Assembly: GCA_964433135.1 (NCBI GenBank)
Contig: CAYSQW010000045.1
Coordinates: 1 to 28,742, forward strand
Source of the DNA: CAYSQW01 sp964433135
Lineage (GTDB): Bacteria; Acidobacteriota; Aminicenantia; Aminicenantales; Aminicenantaceae
Reading direction: 5' to 3'
Length of the DNA stretch: 28,742 bases
Made by a program: the position numbers and the translations under genes. This document shows, piece after piece, positions 15,344-26,071 of the stretch. Positions within the stretch are counted from its first letter, which is position 1. The number at the start of each line of letters is the position of its first letter. The notes below the pieces were generated by a model. That model did not search any database and had not been told where the DNA came from. It was given only the letters and a program-made list of their open reading frames with translations.

Positions 15344-15919
15344 TTACTCCTCGTTGACCGCAAGCGAATCCGATGCAAAAACGGATCTTTCCAACTCCCG
15401 CTTTAATTGACTGCGCCCTCTACTGATCCTGGCCTTAATGGTGCCGATCGGTCTTTTCATCATCTGAGCGATCTCTTCTTGAGAGAATCCTTCGATATCT
15501 TTCAGCACAACCGGAATCCGATATCGAGGCGGAAGGGCATCGATGGCCTGTCTGACTTTCTTAATCATATCTTTTCGGGCGCTGTCATGAGAAACGGCGG
15601 ACCCTTCCGCCAAGAAGTTCTCAACCGCTTCCATGGGCACCTGGGGCAGCCGGCTTGATTTTTTCAATTCGGTTTTCGCCAAATTAGCGGCAATCGTATA
15701 AATCCATGATGACAACGGGGCGATGGGTTGATATTTATCCGCTTTAAAATAAACTCTCATAAATGTTTCCTGTGAAATCTCGACCGCTTTCTCGTAATTT
15801 CCCATTAGCTGCCACAAAAAATTAACGACCCTGTTTTTATAGGCGCTTACAATCTGCGCAAACGCCTCTTCGTCACCGGTCTTAACCTGCTCCATCAGTT
15901 CTTTGTCGTCCATTCTCAT
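15344..15919 (-). CDS. ECF RNA polymerase sigma factor (first module)
   Basis: RpoE-like extracytoplasmic-function sigma factor. Region 2 covers ELMEQVKTGDEEAFAQIVSAY and SQETFMRVYFKADKYQP, with SSWIYTIAANLAKTELKK as region 2.4. Region 4 has ALPPRYRIPVVLKDIEGFSQEEIAQ and the recognition helix RPIGTIKARISRGRSQLKREL. The frame extends upstream to a TTG at 15976, but ECF proteins normally begin just before region 2, so I place the start at the ATG 15919 (next Met at 15913). It is followed directly by the membrane protein and the HtrA-like gene. This suggests envelope stress control, with the membrane protein holding the sigma factor inactive. Confidence 0.9.
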   Translation of the reverse strand: MRMDDKELMEQVKTGDEEAFAQIVSAYKNRVVNFLWQLMGNYEKAVEISQETFMRVYFKADKYQPIAPLSSWIYTIAANLAKTELKKSSRLPQVPMEAVENFLAEGSAVSHDSARKDMIKKVRQAIDALPPRYRIPVVLKDIEGFSQEEIAQMMKRPIGTIKARISRGRSQLKRELERSVFASDSLAVNEE

Positions 15920-16048
15920 CTCTTTAACTTCTTTTAAGAACCGCTCGTTGCATTTGATTTTCCGCTGTTCGATCAACCCATATGATTATTTAAAAGGATT
16001 TTGCAGGAAACGTATAATCCCCGTTCATCACCGTATTCCTACGACCTA

Positions 16049-16077
16049 TGAATAATGCCTTATTGTTGCTTTGTCAA
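16049..16077 (-). promoter_or_regulatory. Promoter candidate for the first ECF sigma operon
   Basis: On the minus strand, TTGACA (16077-16072), 17-bp spacer, TATTCA (16054-16049). The -35 is perfect and the -10 is poor. It lies about 130 bp upstream of the proposed sigma start. No ECF-type GGAAC box was recognised here. Confidence 0.3.
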
Positions 16078-16143
16078 CGGCGAAATATAGAGCGAAGTCT
16101 TCCATTTTCACCGCGCATCCCCGCCACCGCCAACCCTGCCCCT

Positions 16144-16446
16144 CCCTCTTATTAAGGTATTTTCAGGCCAAATCGCTCCAAAAAGGTAGCTTAACAATAT
16201 GACGGCTCTCAGCACCGTGTCCCGGATAAGGCGGTGTGAGAATTGTCGCGACATACGCGATTTAGCCTGAAAATCGGGCTGGACGAGGGTATCCGACGAA
16301 GGAGGACGCTGAGTATGTTTGAACTCCGAAGGAGTGAGTTACGCAAGCGCCGAGGTAAGCCCAATTTTCATGGCGTTAAAAATCTCGTCTAAGCGACGAT
16401 CTTACACCGCCGTTCCTTCCGACCCCCCCCCACCCTGATATTAAGG
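16144..16446. mobile_element. MITE-like non-coding element with nested inverted repeats
   Basis: The outer arms are GGCGGTGTGAGAATTGTCGC (16230-16249) and its near-complement at 16393-16411. The inner arms are GAAAATCGGGCT (16269-16280) and AGCCCAATTTTC (16358-16369), one mismatch. Partial pairing between these sets suggests a stem of roughly 50 bp. The core holds a perfect small hairpin, ACTCC-GAA-GGAGT (16323-16335). Near-direct repeats CCCTCTTATTAAGG (16144-16157) and CCCTGATATTAAGG (16433-16446) flank the unit. There is no transposase frame. It could be a miniature inverted-repeat element moved in trans or a structured RNA. Confidence 0.5.
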
Positions 16447-16470
16447 AAAAAACCATACTCAGGGCCCAGC

Positions 16471-16612
16471 ACACGCCTGAATGAGCCACGGGCCAAGGTC
16501 GCGCCAGCGGCAAGGAAACAGCGCGTGAGGCGTACTAAGGTACGCCGATCGGGCCGCAACGAAGTTAACGTGGTGATATCGGCGTGCCCGTAGGGTGGAA
16601 AGGGCTGATGAA
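16471..16612 (+). repeat. Dispersed structured repeat, copy 2
   Basis: Aligns with the reverse complement of 4001-4137 over its whole length. The central hairpin here is perfect, GCGTAC-TAAG-GTACGC (16530-16545), while copy 1 has a G-U-compatible change in the same stem. That is the kind of difference expected if the stem matters. Conserved blocks outside the hairpin include CCAAGGT, ACGTGGTGA and TGCCCG. Confidence 0.65.
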
Positions 16613-16674
16613 AAATATTCTTTTATTCCTACAGAAGATTTCTGCCTATCTCATAAGCCATTTCCATGGATCTT

Positions 16675-17155
16675 TCAGGCCAATTCGATGAGCGGTACAT
16701 CCGCATCAACCAACTCCCCCTCCCCTACAAAGATCTTCTTTACTTTACCGTCCAGCGCGGCTTTGATCTCATTCTCCATCTTCATGGCCTCGACTACGAC
16801 CAGGGTCTGGTTCTTATGAACCTCCTGACCGGCTTCGACATCGATCTTGATCACTTTCCCCGGCATGGGAGATTTCACCAACCGCATGTCTTCCAGCGAT
16901 TTTGTTTCATCCGTCTGAAAGCCTTCTTCCGTGGGCTCCCGGATCTCAAACCGGCGGCCCTGAATCTGAATCAGCAGCCGATCTCCATCCCGGGCCGTGA
17001 ATATGGGCACCGCACGACCTTCTACGGTCAACAGCATTTCGTGGGGAGAAATGACTGCCGCCTCGACATCAAAAGCATCCTCTCCCGATATCACCCGCAG
17101 CGATCGATCGCTCTTTTCTATGGAGATTCGGTACAGTTGATCATCGATCACATAT

Positions 17156-17166
<11 letters not shown>
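16675..17166 (-). CDS. Biotin carboxyl carrier subunit of acyl-CoA carboxylase
   Basis: Carries the carboxylated biotin between the biotin carboxylase and the carboxyltransferase. It has 163 residues. The C-terminal biotinyl domain (about 95-163) contains SPMPGKVIKIDVEAGQEV and the biotinylation site EAMKMEN with Lys129. The N-terminal 90 residues are beta-rich and resemble the linker (BT) region of the alpha subunits of methylcrotonyl- and propionyl-CoA carboxylases. The start is GTG at 17166, with GGAGG about eight bases upstream. The gene overlaps the end of the biotin carboxylase gene by 11 bases, so the two behave like a split alpha subunit. It is the last gene of the seven-gene operon. 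Confidence 0.93.
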
Positions 17167-18676
<1,510 letters not shown>

Positions 18677-18733
18677 TCTTTATCCTCTTAAGCGGCTGAC
18701 TTTTTCTCGCAAAGTTTCAGCCGCAGCTCCCGT

Positions 18734-19528
18734 TTATTCTTTTATCCACGACGGCTTTCTTTTTTCGAAAAAGGCAGCCATTCCTTCCTGACCTTCATCG
18801 CTCACCCTGAGTTCCGCTATCATGCGGGCGGTATATTCTTTAGCCTCACCCGGATCCATTCCGGGTATCCGCGTCAGCAGTTCCTTGCATTTGGTCACGG
18901 CTTCGGGGCCCGAAGTCAACAGCAGCTTCAAAACCTCATCCTCCGCAGCCGCAAGGCCGCTGAGGGGAACCACTTCATTCACCAACCCTATCTCACGAGC
19001 GCGATGGGCCGAAATACGCTTTCCGGTAAGAAAATATTCACGGGCGCGGCTCTCCCCGATCCGGCGGACGACAAATGGAGATATGGCCGCCGGGACAAGC
19101 CCTATTTTAACTTCGCTCAATCCAAAGCGGGCTTCTTCCGCGGCCAGCGCGATGTCGCAGGCTGAAAGCAGCCCGGTCCCCCCCCCGATAGCGGTTCCGT
19201 TGACCACCGCCACGGTGGGCTTGGGCGAAAGATGAATTTTTTGCAGCAGTTCGGCGACTTGTCGTGATTCCTCAAGATTCTGCTCAAAGCTGTATTGGAT
19301 AATTTCTCTCATCCAGTTCAGATCGGCGCCGGCGCAAAATGAACGGCCCTTCCCGGTCAACACGATCACCCGCACGTCGTCCTTTCCGGTCAGATCATCG
19401 AAAACTTCCGTCAGTTCCCCGATCATGACGGCGTTGAACGCATTATGAACCTCGGAGCGGTTCAGGGTGATCCGCGCCAATCCCGCGGTTTGCTCAAGGA
19501 TAATAGTCTGATACTTTTTATCGTTCAT
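18734..19528 (-). CDS. liuC: Enoyl-CoA hydratase family, probable 3-methylglutaconyl-CoA hydratase
   Basis: Crotonase-fold enzyme predicted to interconvert 3-methylglutaconyl-CoA and HMG-CoA. It has 264 residues from the ATG at 19528, which has AGGA seven bases upstream and lies just past the carboxyltransferase stop. The oxyanion-hole segments are SFCAGADLNWM and NGTAIGGGTGLLSACD. Of the two catalytic Glu of crotonase, the first position is Gly119 (GGGTGL) and the second is kept as Glu139 (GLSEVKIGLVPAAISP). That combination, together with the PAAISPFVV stretch in place of the usual GGTQRL, is what I know from bacterial LiuC-type hydratases, not from ordinary enoyl-CoA hydratases. Its position between carboxylase genes supports the assignment. 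Confidence 0.82.
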   Translation of the reverse strand: MNDKKYQTIILEQTAGLARITLNRSEVHNAFNAVMIGELTEVFDDLTGKDDVRVIVLTGKGRSFCAGADLNWMREIIQYSFEQNLEESRQVAELLQKIHLSPKPTVAVVNGTAIGGGTGLLSACDIALAAEEARFGLSEVKIGLVPAAISPFVVRRIGESRAREYFLTGKRISAHRAREIGLVNEVVPLSGLAAAEDEVLKLLLTSGPEAVTKCKELLTRIPGMDPGEAKEYTARMIAELRVSDEGQEGMAAFFEKRKPSWIKE

Positions 19529-19529
19529 C

Positions 19530-21137
<1,608 letters not shown>

Positions 21138-21242
21138 ATTGGTCCCTCTCTGCCAATCCCCTGAAATTCCCCATCCGACGCCGGAACGGACCAGGCCCCG
21201 TACCCCAAAAGGAGAGCAGGCGGCCTATCCCCTTGCTCCGTT

Positions 21243-21635
21243 TTACGCCGGAACAAATTTGTATCCGTAGCAGATGATCCCGCTCTCTCCTTCGCTGAAT
21301 ATCTTCCTGAACTCAATTTTTACGGGCATTCCGACAGCCAGATCTCCAAATTCGCAATCCACGATCTGCCCGGTTATACGGGCACCGTCATCCAGTTCCA
21401 CGATCCCCATGGCATAAGGAGCCTGGTCTTCGAATTTATGCGGCGGTGTATGGATCACGGTATACGTCATGATCTTCCCGGTATCTTTCAGTTTGACGGA
21501 TGCCAACTCACGATTTCCACATTCCGGACAAATGAGCCTCGGCGGGAAAAAGATCCTCCCGCACGGTTCGCATTTATTGCCCTCAAGCCGATATCTCTGA
21601 GGAATTTCTCTCCAATATCTAGATGGTGTCGCCAT
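21243..21635 (-). CDS. DUF35 OB-fold/zinc-ribbon protein, thiolase-HMG-CoA synthase partner
   Basis: A 130-residue protein with an N-terminal rubredoxin-like zinc ribbon, C-x2-C-x10-C-x2-C (Cys22, 25, 36, 39 in KCEPCG and LICPECG), and an OB-fold (about 45-130; GKIMTYTVIHTPP, APYAMGIVELDDGARI). In archaea, a DUF35 protein of this build bridges acetoacetyl-CoA thiolase and HMG-CoA synthase and provides a shared CoA site. The gene lies directly after those two genes here, with AGGAGGG before the ATG at 21635 and a 10-bp gap from the thiolase stop, so the same role is very likely. DUF35 proteins also accompany other thiolase-like enzymes, but the neighbours decide it. Confidence 0.88.
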   Translation of the reverse strand: MATPSRYWREIPQRYRLEGNKCEPCGRIFFPPRLICPECGNRELASVKLKDTGKIMTYTVIHTPPHKFEDQAPYAMGIVELDDGARITGQIVDCEFGDLAVGMPVKIEFRKIFSEGESGIICYGYKFVPA

Positions 21636-21645
21636 TATTTCCCTC

Positions 21646-22800
21646 CTAGTCCCGTTCAAAGATATGGGTTACGGTGCTGCCGCCGCTTCCACCCATATTT
21701 TGTGTCATCGCTACCCGCGCATTCGGGATCTGACGATCACCGGCGATTCCGCGCAGCTGCTTGACGACTTCAACGACCTGAGCGATTCCGGTTGCTCCCA
21801 CGGGATGGCCTTTCGATTTCAATCCTCCACTCGGATTAACGGGGATTTTCCCGTCCAACGCCGTCAAACCCTGTTCCACCGCTTCACCTCCCCGGCCTTT
21901 TTCCACAATTCCCAGGGCTTCCATGACGCAGATCTCGGCGATCGTAAAACAGTCGTGCACTTCATAAAAGTCGATATCCCCGGGTTGTTTATCGGCCATG
22001 GCATAAGCCTGTCTGCCGGCCTGATACGTTGCTTCCAGCCAAGTGATGTCTTTACGATCACAGAGCGAAATGCTGTCCGTGGCATGGCCTGTTCCGATGA
22101 TCCTGACAATCGGGTGGTCCAATTTTCTAGCTTGCTCCACCGGACAGATCACGGCCGCCGCCGCGCCGTCCGTGATCGGCGAACAATCAAGTATGCGTAA
22201 AGGATCCGCGATCATGACGGATTTCAATACCGCATCCACACTGATTTCGAAGGGGTACTGCGCCAGCGGGTTTTTGGCTCCGTTGCGGTGGTTTTTTACC
22301 GACACCATCGCCAACTGCTCCCGGGTCGTGCCATGGGTTTCCATATGTGCTCGCGCGATCAGGGCATATAAGCCTGGAAACGTGATGCCGTGGTACCCTT
22401 CATATTCCTGGTCGGCGGCGGTTCCGAGAGCATAAGTCGCTTCAGGCCCTGTGGAATCCGTCATCTTCTCCACTCCGCTGACAAGAACGACATCCCGCAT
22501 GCCCGAAGCCACTTCCATTAAACCTAAGCGCAGAGCCAAGCCTCCCGAGGCACAGGCGGTCTCCACCCGTGTCGAAGGGATGGGGGCTTGACCGAGATAA
22601 TCCGCCAGCAGTGACGCGATATGCTCCTGTCCGACAAATACACCTGGCGTCATGGAACCCACCACCATCGAATCGATGCTGTCGACTCCGGCATCATCCA
22701 TCGCCATCAGCGCGGTTTCCACATAGATATCGCGCAGGGATTTATTCCAAAGTTCACCCCATTTAGTCATTCCGATTCCGATAACAGCTACGTCTCTCAT
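21646..22800 (-). CDS. Thiolase, archaeal acetoacetyl-CoA thiolase type
   Basis: Condenses two acetyl-CoA to acetoacetyl-CoA or cleaves it. It has 384 residues from the ATG at 22800, which has a full GGAGGA site, ten bases past the HMG-CoA synthase stop. It belongs to the SCP2-thiolase-like group found in archaeal mevalonate operons: RVETACASGGLALRLG with nucleophile Cys83, EVHDCFTIAEI with His282, and NPSGGLKSKGHPVGATG with His332. It lacks the C-terminal CxG cysteine of classical thiolases; the C-terminus reads QNMGGSGGSTVTHIF, as in the archaeal form. Placed between HMG-CoA synthase and DUF35, it should form the three-protein complex that channels acetoacetyl-CoA. Confidence 0.9.
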   Translation of the reverse strand: MRDVAVIGIGMTKWGELWNKSLRDIYVETALMAMDDAGVDSIDSMVVGSMTPGVFVGQEHIASLLADYLGQAPIPSTRVETACASGGLALRLGLMEVASGMRDVVLVSGVEKMTDSTGPEATYALGTAADQEYEGYHGITFPGLYALIARAHMETHGTTREQLAMVSVKNHRNGAKNPLAQYPFEISVDAVLKSVMIADPLRILDCSPITDGAAAAVICPVEQARKLDHPIVRIIGTGHATDSISLCDRKDITWLEATYQAGRQAYAMADKQPGDIDFYEVHDCFTIAEICVMEALGIVEKGRGGEAVEQGLTALDGKIPVNPSGGLKSKGHPVGATGIAQVVEVVKQLRGIAGDRQIPNARVAMTQNMGGSGGSTVTHIFERD

Positions 22801-22810
22801 GGCATCCTCC

Positions 22811-23857
22811 TCATTCCGCCTTCCGGATTTTCCGCCTGAATTTCGCGTATTCACCATATTCCAGATAATGTTTATTATGATCCAGAATATCCCGGGTTTT
22901 CGGGGCGAGGTCACGAACCTTCTCGATACGCGGCGTCACTTTAAAAATAAAGGCGTCGCTTCCGGCTCCCGAGCCGTAGGAAACGATCAGAATCCGGTCG
23001 CCGGGATGGGCCACGTCGAGAACGGCGCTCAATCCAAGCGGGGAAGATCCAGAATAAGTGTTGCCCAGCTTATTGACCAACCAACCCGGTTCGATCTGTT
23101 CTTTTTTAAATCCCAACATGCCGCCCACTCGAAAAGGGAATTTTCCGTTCGGCTGATGAAAGACGACATAGCTGAAATCAGCGGGCGTCATTCCCGCTTT
23201 GGACATGATGCCTTTTGCCGCACCCTGAACGTGGTTGAAATACGCCGGTTCCCCGGTGAATCGACCCCCATGCTGGGGATAATATTGGTATTCCCTCCGC
23301 CAGAAATCCGGAGTATCGGTCATATAAGCATATGTTTCCACCGATTCGGCGATAACGTCCGTTTTACCAAAAATAAAGGCAGCTGCTCCCGCCGCGGCGG
23401 AATACTCCAAGGCATCTCCCGGAGCCCCTTGGGAAGTATCCGCTCCGATCCCCAGCCCATAGGTAATAACCCCTGCTTTGACCAGGCTCATTGCGACAAA
23501 CATGCCTTCCGTCCCGGCTTTGCAGGCAAACTCAAAATCAGCCGTGTGCGTTTCCGGCGTCGATCCGAGAGCTTCTGCCACCACCGTTCCGCTGGGTTTA
23601 ACGGCGTACGGATGGGATTCCGAACCGACATAAACAGCTCCGATTTCATTCGGATCGATCCCGGCACGTTTGAGTGCGCTTCTGGCCGCTTCGACCGACA
23701 TGGTGATGGTGTCCTGGTCGGGAGCGGGAACGGATTTCTCCTCCAGCATCAATCCGCGTTTGTAGCTTGGCGCGTCAGCCCCCCAGACCTTAGCGATCTC
23801 TTCAACCTTGATCCGGTTTCTTGGGATATACGCACCATAACCGATAATTCCTTCCAT
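22811..23857 (-). CDS. Hydroxymethylglutaryl-CoA synthase, archaeal type
   Basis: Condenses acetyl-CoA with acetoacetyl-CoA to HMG-CoA. It has 348 residues and is a close match by eye to archaeal HMG-CoA synthases: GIIGYGAYIPRNRIKVEEIA, YVGSESHPYAVKPSGT with Glu80, FACKAGTEG with nucleophile Cys112, GADTSQGAPGDALEYSA, and TDTPDFWRREYQYYPQHGGR. His234 sits in FHQPNGKFPFR. The full catalytic triad is present. The start ATG at 23857 has GGGAGG seven bases upstream. It is the first gene of the operon. In archaea this enzyme feeds HMG-CoA reductase and isoprenoids; here no reductase is near, and the next genes downstream handle 3-methylglutaconyl- and 3-methylcrotonyl-CoA, so it may run in either direction. 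Confidence 0.92.
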   Translation of the reverse strand: MEGIIGYGAYIPRNRIKVEEIAKVWGADAPSYKRGLMLEEKSVPAPDQDTITMSVEAARSALKRAGIDPNEIGAVYVGSESHPYAVKPSGTVVAEALGSTPETHTADFEFACKAGTEGMFVAMSLVKAGVITYGLGIGADTSQGAPGDALEYSAAAGAAAFIFGKTDVIAESVETYAYMTDTPDFWRREYQYYPQHGGRFTGEPAYFNHVQGAAKGIMSKAGMTPADFSYVVFHQPNGKFPFRVGGMLGFKKEQIEPGWLVNKLGNTYSGSSPLGLSAVLDVAHPGDRILIVSYGSGAGSDAFIFKVTPRIEKVRDLAPKTRDILDHNKHYLEYGEYAKFRRKIRKAE

Positions 23858-24164
23858 TTAGAACCTCCCTATTGAAAAAGACAGAAATGGTGGTAAGAAT
23901 GAGATAATTGAACCTGCATTGACCCTATATCGCAAACGAAAATCGATCTCATCCTGTCATAATTTCAACCATAAAGTCAAGCGCCGCACCTCCATTTCCA
24001 ATCATGAGGCATCCTGCCGTTTCGATCGTTCCCGATAATAGGACCAAAGATAAAAATATATTTCGTTTTTTCCCCTCGGCCCGTTGAAAAGGAAATAAAA
24101 AAAGAGGATAATGCCTTGATTCATTCGATCGTTGTAAGTAATTATGGATAGATAAGAGGAAAAA
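23858..24164. other. Divergent promoter region, acyl-CoA operon / UPF0316
   Basis: About 300 bp between divergent genes. The plus strand holds a good promoter at 24084-24112. For the minus-strand operon, I see TTGACT and TTGAAA on the minus strand around 23960-23980 but no -10 box at proper spacing, so its promoter is unresolved. No convincing operator palindrome or small gene was found. Confidence 0.5.
24084..24112 (+). promoter_or_regulatory. Sigma-70-like promoter for the UPF0316 gene
   Basis: TTGAAA (24084-24089), exactly 17 bp, GATAAT (24107-24112); five of six matches in the -10. Transcription would start near 24119, about 45 bases before the ATG at 24165. Confidence 0.55.
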
Positions 24165-24737
24165 ATGTTCCATTGGGTGATCCTGCCGCTGCTGATATTT
24201 TCAGCCCGCGTCATCGATGTCTCTCTGCAGACCATTCGCATTTTGTTTGTCTCGAAAGGATATAAATACCTGGCGTCGATTACGGGATTTTTCGAGGTTC
24301 TGGTTTGGGTCATCGCCATTGGACAAATCATGCAGAACCTGGATAATTTCCTCTATTATATTGCCTATGCCGGAGGATTCGCCATGGGAAGTTTCGTGGG
24401 AATCCTGATCGAAGCAAAACTGGCGATCGGGTGTGTCGGGATCCGCGTCATCACCAACCAGGAAGCCGTCTCATTAATCCGGAACCTCCGCCTCAAGGGG
24501 TATGGGGCGACGGATATCGAAGCACAGGGTGAACATGGAGCCGTCAGCGTCATCTATCTCACGGTAAAGCGGTCCCACCTGAAGGAGATTGTCGCGCTCA
24601 TCAAAAAATTCAATCCCAAAGCGTTTTACACGGTAGAAGACATTCGTTTCGTCAATCAGGGCGTTTTTCCTCTGTCAACAAGTCACCATTTCCTTTTCAA
24701 TGGGAATAAGCGCTCTCATCGCCGCAAAGGGAAATAG
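24165..24737 (+). CDS. UPF0316 (DUF5698/DUF2179) membrane protein
   Basis: A 190-residue protein with about three N-terminal membrane helices (LPLLIFSARVIDVSLQTIRILF, FFEVLVWVIAIGQIM, YIAYAGGFAMGSFVGILIE), then a soluble DUF2179 domain (about 90-170: IRVITNQEAVSLIRNLRLKGYGATDIEAQG, VSVIYLTVKRSHLKEIVALI). This domain order is that of the UPF0316 family, whose function is not established; the DUF2179 part resembles nucleotide-sensing ferredoxin-like folds in YitT-type proteins. AGAGG precedes the ATG. It stands alone, transcribed away from the acyl-CoA operon. Confidence 0.85.
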   Translation: MFHWVILPLLIFSARVIDVSLQTIRILFVSKGYKYLASITGFFEVLVWVIAIGQIMQNLDNFLYYIAYAGGFAMGSFVGILIEAKLAIGCVGIRVITNQEAVSLIRNLRLKGYGATDIEAQGEHGAVSVIYLTVKRSHLKEIVALIKKFNPKAFYTVEDIRFVNQGVFPLSTSHHFLFNGNKRSHRRKGK

Positions 24738-24876
24738 CCGCCGAGCCCCGCACCCGACATCTGCTCATGATTGACAGATCTTCCAGGCCTTCATACAATC
24801 TGTCTCGGGTCGTCAAACAGAAGATAGACGAGATGAGACATTCTCAAAAAAAACTCATGCCTCCTGCGTTTCTTTT

Positions 24877-24908
24877 CAACTCCGGTTCGATTTTTCTATT
24901 CGGAGTTG
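24877..24908. other. Stem-loop between UPF0316 and ECF genes
   Basis: CAACTCCG (24877-24884) and CGGAGTTG (24901-24908) are perfect 8-bp arms around a 16-base T-rich loop. It lies 140 bp after the UPF0316 stop. A terminator is possible but no T-run of useful length follows. Confidence 0.3.
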
Positions 24909-24959
24909 TTTCATGATCTTCCGAAAAATCATCCCTCCGAAAAAGGCGGTACCGCTACT

Positions 24960-24987
24960 GGAACTTTTTTCCTCCGGTACTCGTCTA
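24960..24987 (+). promoter_or_regulatory. ECF-type promoter (GGAACTT-N15-CGTCTA), probable autoregulation
   Basis: GGAACTT at 24960-24966, a 15-bp spacer, and CGTCTA at 24982-24987. This is the classic RpoE-like bipartite pattern, with a GGAAC core and a CGTC-type -10. It sits directly in front of an ECF sigma gene, the expected place for self-activation. The predicted start near 24994 is only about eight bases before the GTG at 25002. Confidence 0.65.
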
Positions 24988-25001
24988 CCGAGGTGTAAGA
25001 A

Positions 25002-25562
25002 GTGAGAACGAAGTGGATGATCGACGAATGCCTGAAAGGAAACACGGGAGCATGGAAAATGTTGGTTAATGATTATTCCCAAAGAATATTCAGCCTGGCG
25101 TACCAATTCTCCGGTTCAAGAGTAGAAGCGGAAGATTTGACCCAGGACATTTTCCTCAAGCTTTATAATTCCCTTTCCAAATACGATCAGCGGAAAAACC
25201 TGACGGCCTGGATATTGACCTTGACGCGCAATTATCTGATAGACCAATACCGAAAGACCAAGTGGGAGAAGAAATCCCGGGATGAATTCGATGAATACAG
25301 ATATTCCGCGGATCATGCGACCGACCCCGAAAGAAACCTTCTCAGGGAAGAAAACAAGAAAATGGTATGGGAAGGCTTCAATCAGCTGAAACCGGATATC
25401 CGTATCACGGTGATCCTCCGAGATATCCAAGGCAAAAAATATGAGGAGATCGCCGAGATTATGGAACTGCCTCTAGGCACCATAAAATCACGCGTTAACC
25501 GCGGCAGACTTCAACTGGCAAAAATTCTTAAAGAAAAAAAGGAGAAAAATGATGAATTGTGA
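25002..25562 (+). CDS. ECF RNA polymerase sigma factor (second module)
   Basis: RpoE-like sigma factor, 186 residues. Region 2: CLKGNTGAWKMLVNDYSQRIF, AEDLTQDIFLKLYNSL, and TAWILTLTRNYLIDQYRKTK. Region 4: LKPDIRITVILRDIQGKKYEEIAEIME and the recognition helix LPLGTIKSRVNRGRLQLAKIL. The start is either GTG 25002, preceded by AGGTG but close to the predicted transcription start, or ATG 25017; region 2 is complete in both. The anti-sigma gene overlaps its end by 14 bases. The operon continues into three envelope genes, so its regulon includes itself and these. Confidence 0.92.
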   Translation: MRTKWMIDECLKGNTGAWKMLVNDYSQRIFSLAYQFSGSRVEAEDLTQDIFLKLYNSLSKYDQRKNLTAWILTLTRNYLIDQYRKTKWEKKSRDEFDEYRYSADHATDPERNLLREENKKMVWEGFNQLKPDIRITVILRDIQGKKYEEIAEIMELPLGTIKSRVNRGRLQLAKILKEKKEKNDEL

Positions 25563-26049
25563 ACATATCGAAAACTTGCTTTCTCCTTATCTCGAAAATG
25601 ATCTTTCCTCCCATGACCGTGTCATGGTCGAGCGACACCTTGAAAACTGCCCGCAATGTTCCGAGCTTTTGTCTCTTCTGCGCGAAACCACCCAGGCCCT
25701 CGAAGAAATTCCCGAAGTTCCCGTCAGCCCCGAGTTGATAAGACGTTTGGTTCAAATCCCGGAGAAGAAAACGATTCACCGGCTCGCTTTCGACATCAAC
25801 TGGAGACCGCTTTTTCAACCTATAATGGCCGCCGCTTCCGTATTCTTCATCCTCTTATCTTGCTATCTGTTTAACCCTGACAAAAGCGTCATCGATAAAA
25901 CGATCAACCGTCATCTTCACCGGGGTTACGGCCAAATCGGAAGACTATACACAAAAGTCGAATCCGCGGCCGATTCACTTGATAATCAAAAGGACAGCCT
26001 TCTCGCTTTGTTGAAAAACATGAGGCTTATAAAACGAAGCGGGAATTAA
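25549..26049 (+). CDS. Zinc-finger (ZAS/zf-HC2) anti-sigma factor
   Basis: Membrane-bound inhibitor of the preceding sigma factor. It has 166 residues. The N-terminal anti-sigma domain carries Cys4 and H-x3-C-x2-C (His30, Cys34, Cys37 in RHLENCPQC), the zinc-binding pattern of this class. One membrane helix (about 91-108) follows, then a periplasmic tail of about 55 residues. The topology allows an outside signal to release the sigma factor, by proteolysis or by redox/zinc change. GGAG lies a few bases before the start, and the 14-base overlap with the sigma gene points to coupled synthesis in fixed ratio. Confidence 0.9.
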   Translation: MMNCEHIENLLSPYLENDLSSHDRVMVERHLENCPQCSELLSLLRETTQALEEIPEVPVSPELIRRLVQIPEKKTIHRLAFDINWRPLFQPIMAAASVFFILLSCYLFNPDKSVIDKTINRHLHRGYGQIGRLYTKVESAADSLDNQKDSLLALLKNMRLIKRSGN

Positions 26050-26071
26050 TCTTGATACATGGAGGTATGTT

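Larger units (their letters stand above)
15977..16674. other. Large gene-free region with two structured elements
   Basis: About 700 bp without a credible coding frame. From left to right: leader and promoter candidate of the ECF gene (to 16080), an unremarkable stretch to 16143, a long imperfect inverted repeat (16230-16411) flanked by near-identical 14-mers, a run of nine C (16423-16431), and the second copy of the dispersed repeat (16471-16612). The biotin-carrier operon ends just beyond. No clear terminator for that operon was found at 16613-16674. Confidence 0.7.

Noticed and set aside
16144..16612. CRISPR array or tandem repeat
   Set aside because: The repeated parts are inverted or dispersed, not regularly spaced direct repeats with unique spacers, and no cas gene is present.
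21243..23857. Mevalonate pathway for isoprenoid synthesis as the role of the HMG-CoA synthase trio
   Set aside because: Not excluded for the genome, but no HMG-CoA reductase or mevalonate kinase gene is in the operon, and the downstream genes act on methylglutaconyl- and methylcrotonyl-CoA.
22799..23875. 358-residue plus-strand frame
   Set aside because: Mirrors the HMG-CoA synthase gene, whose catalytic residues are all identifiable on the minus strand.
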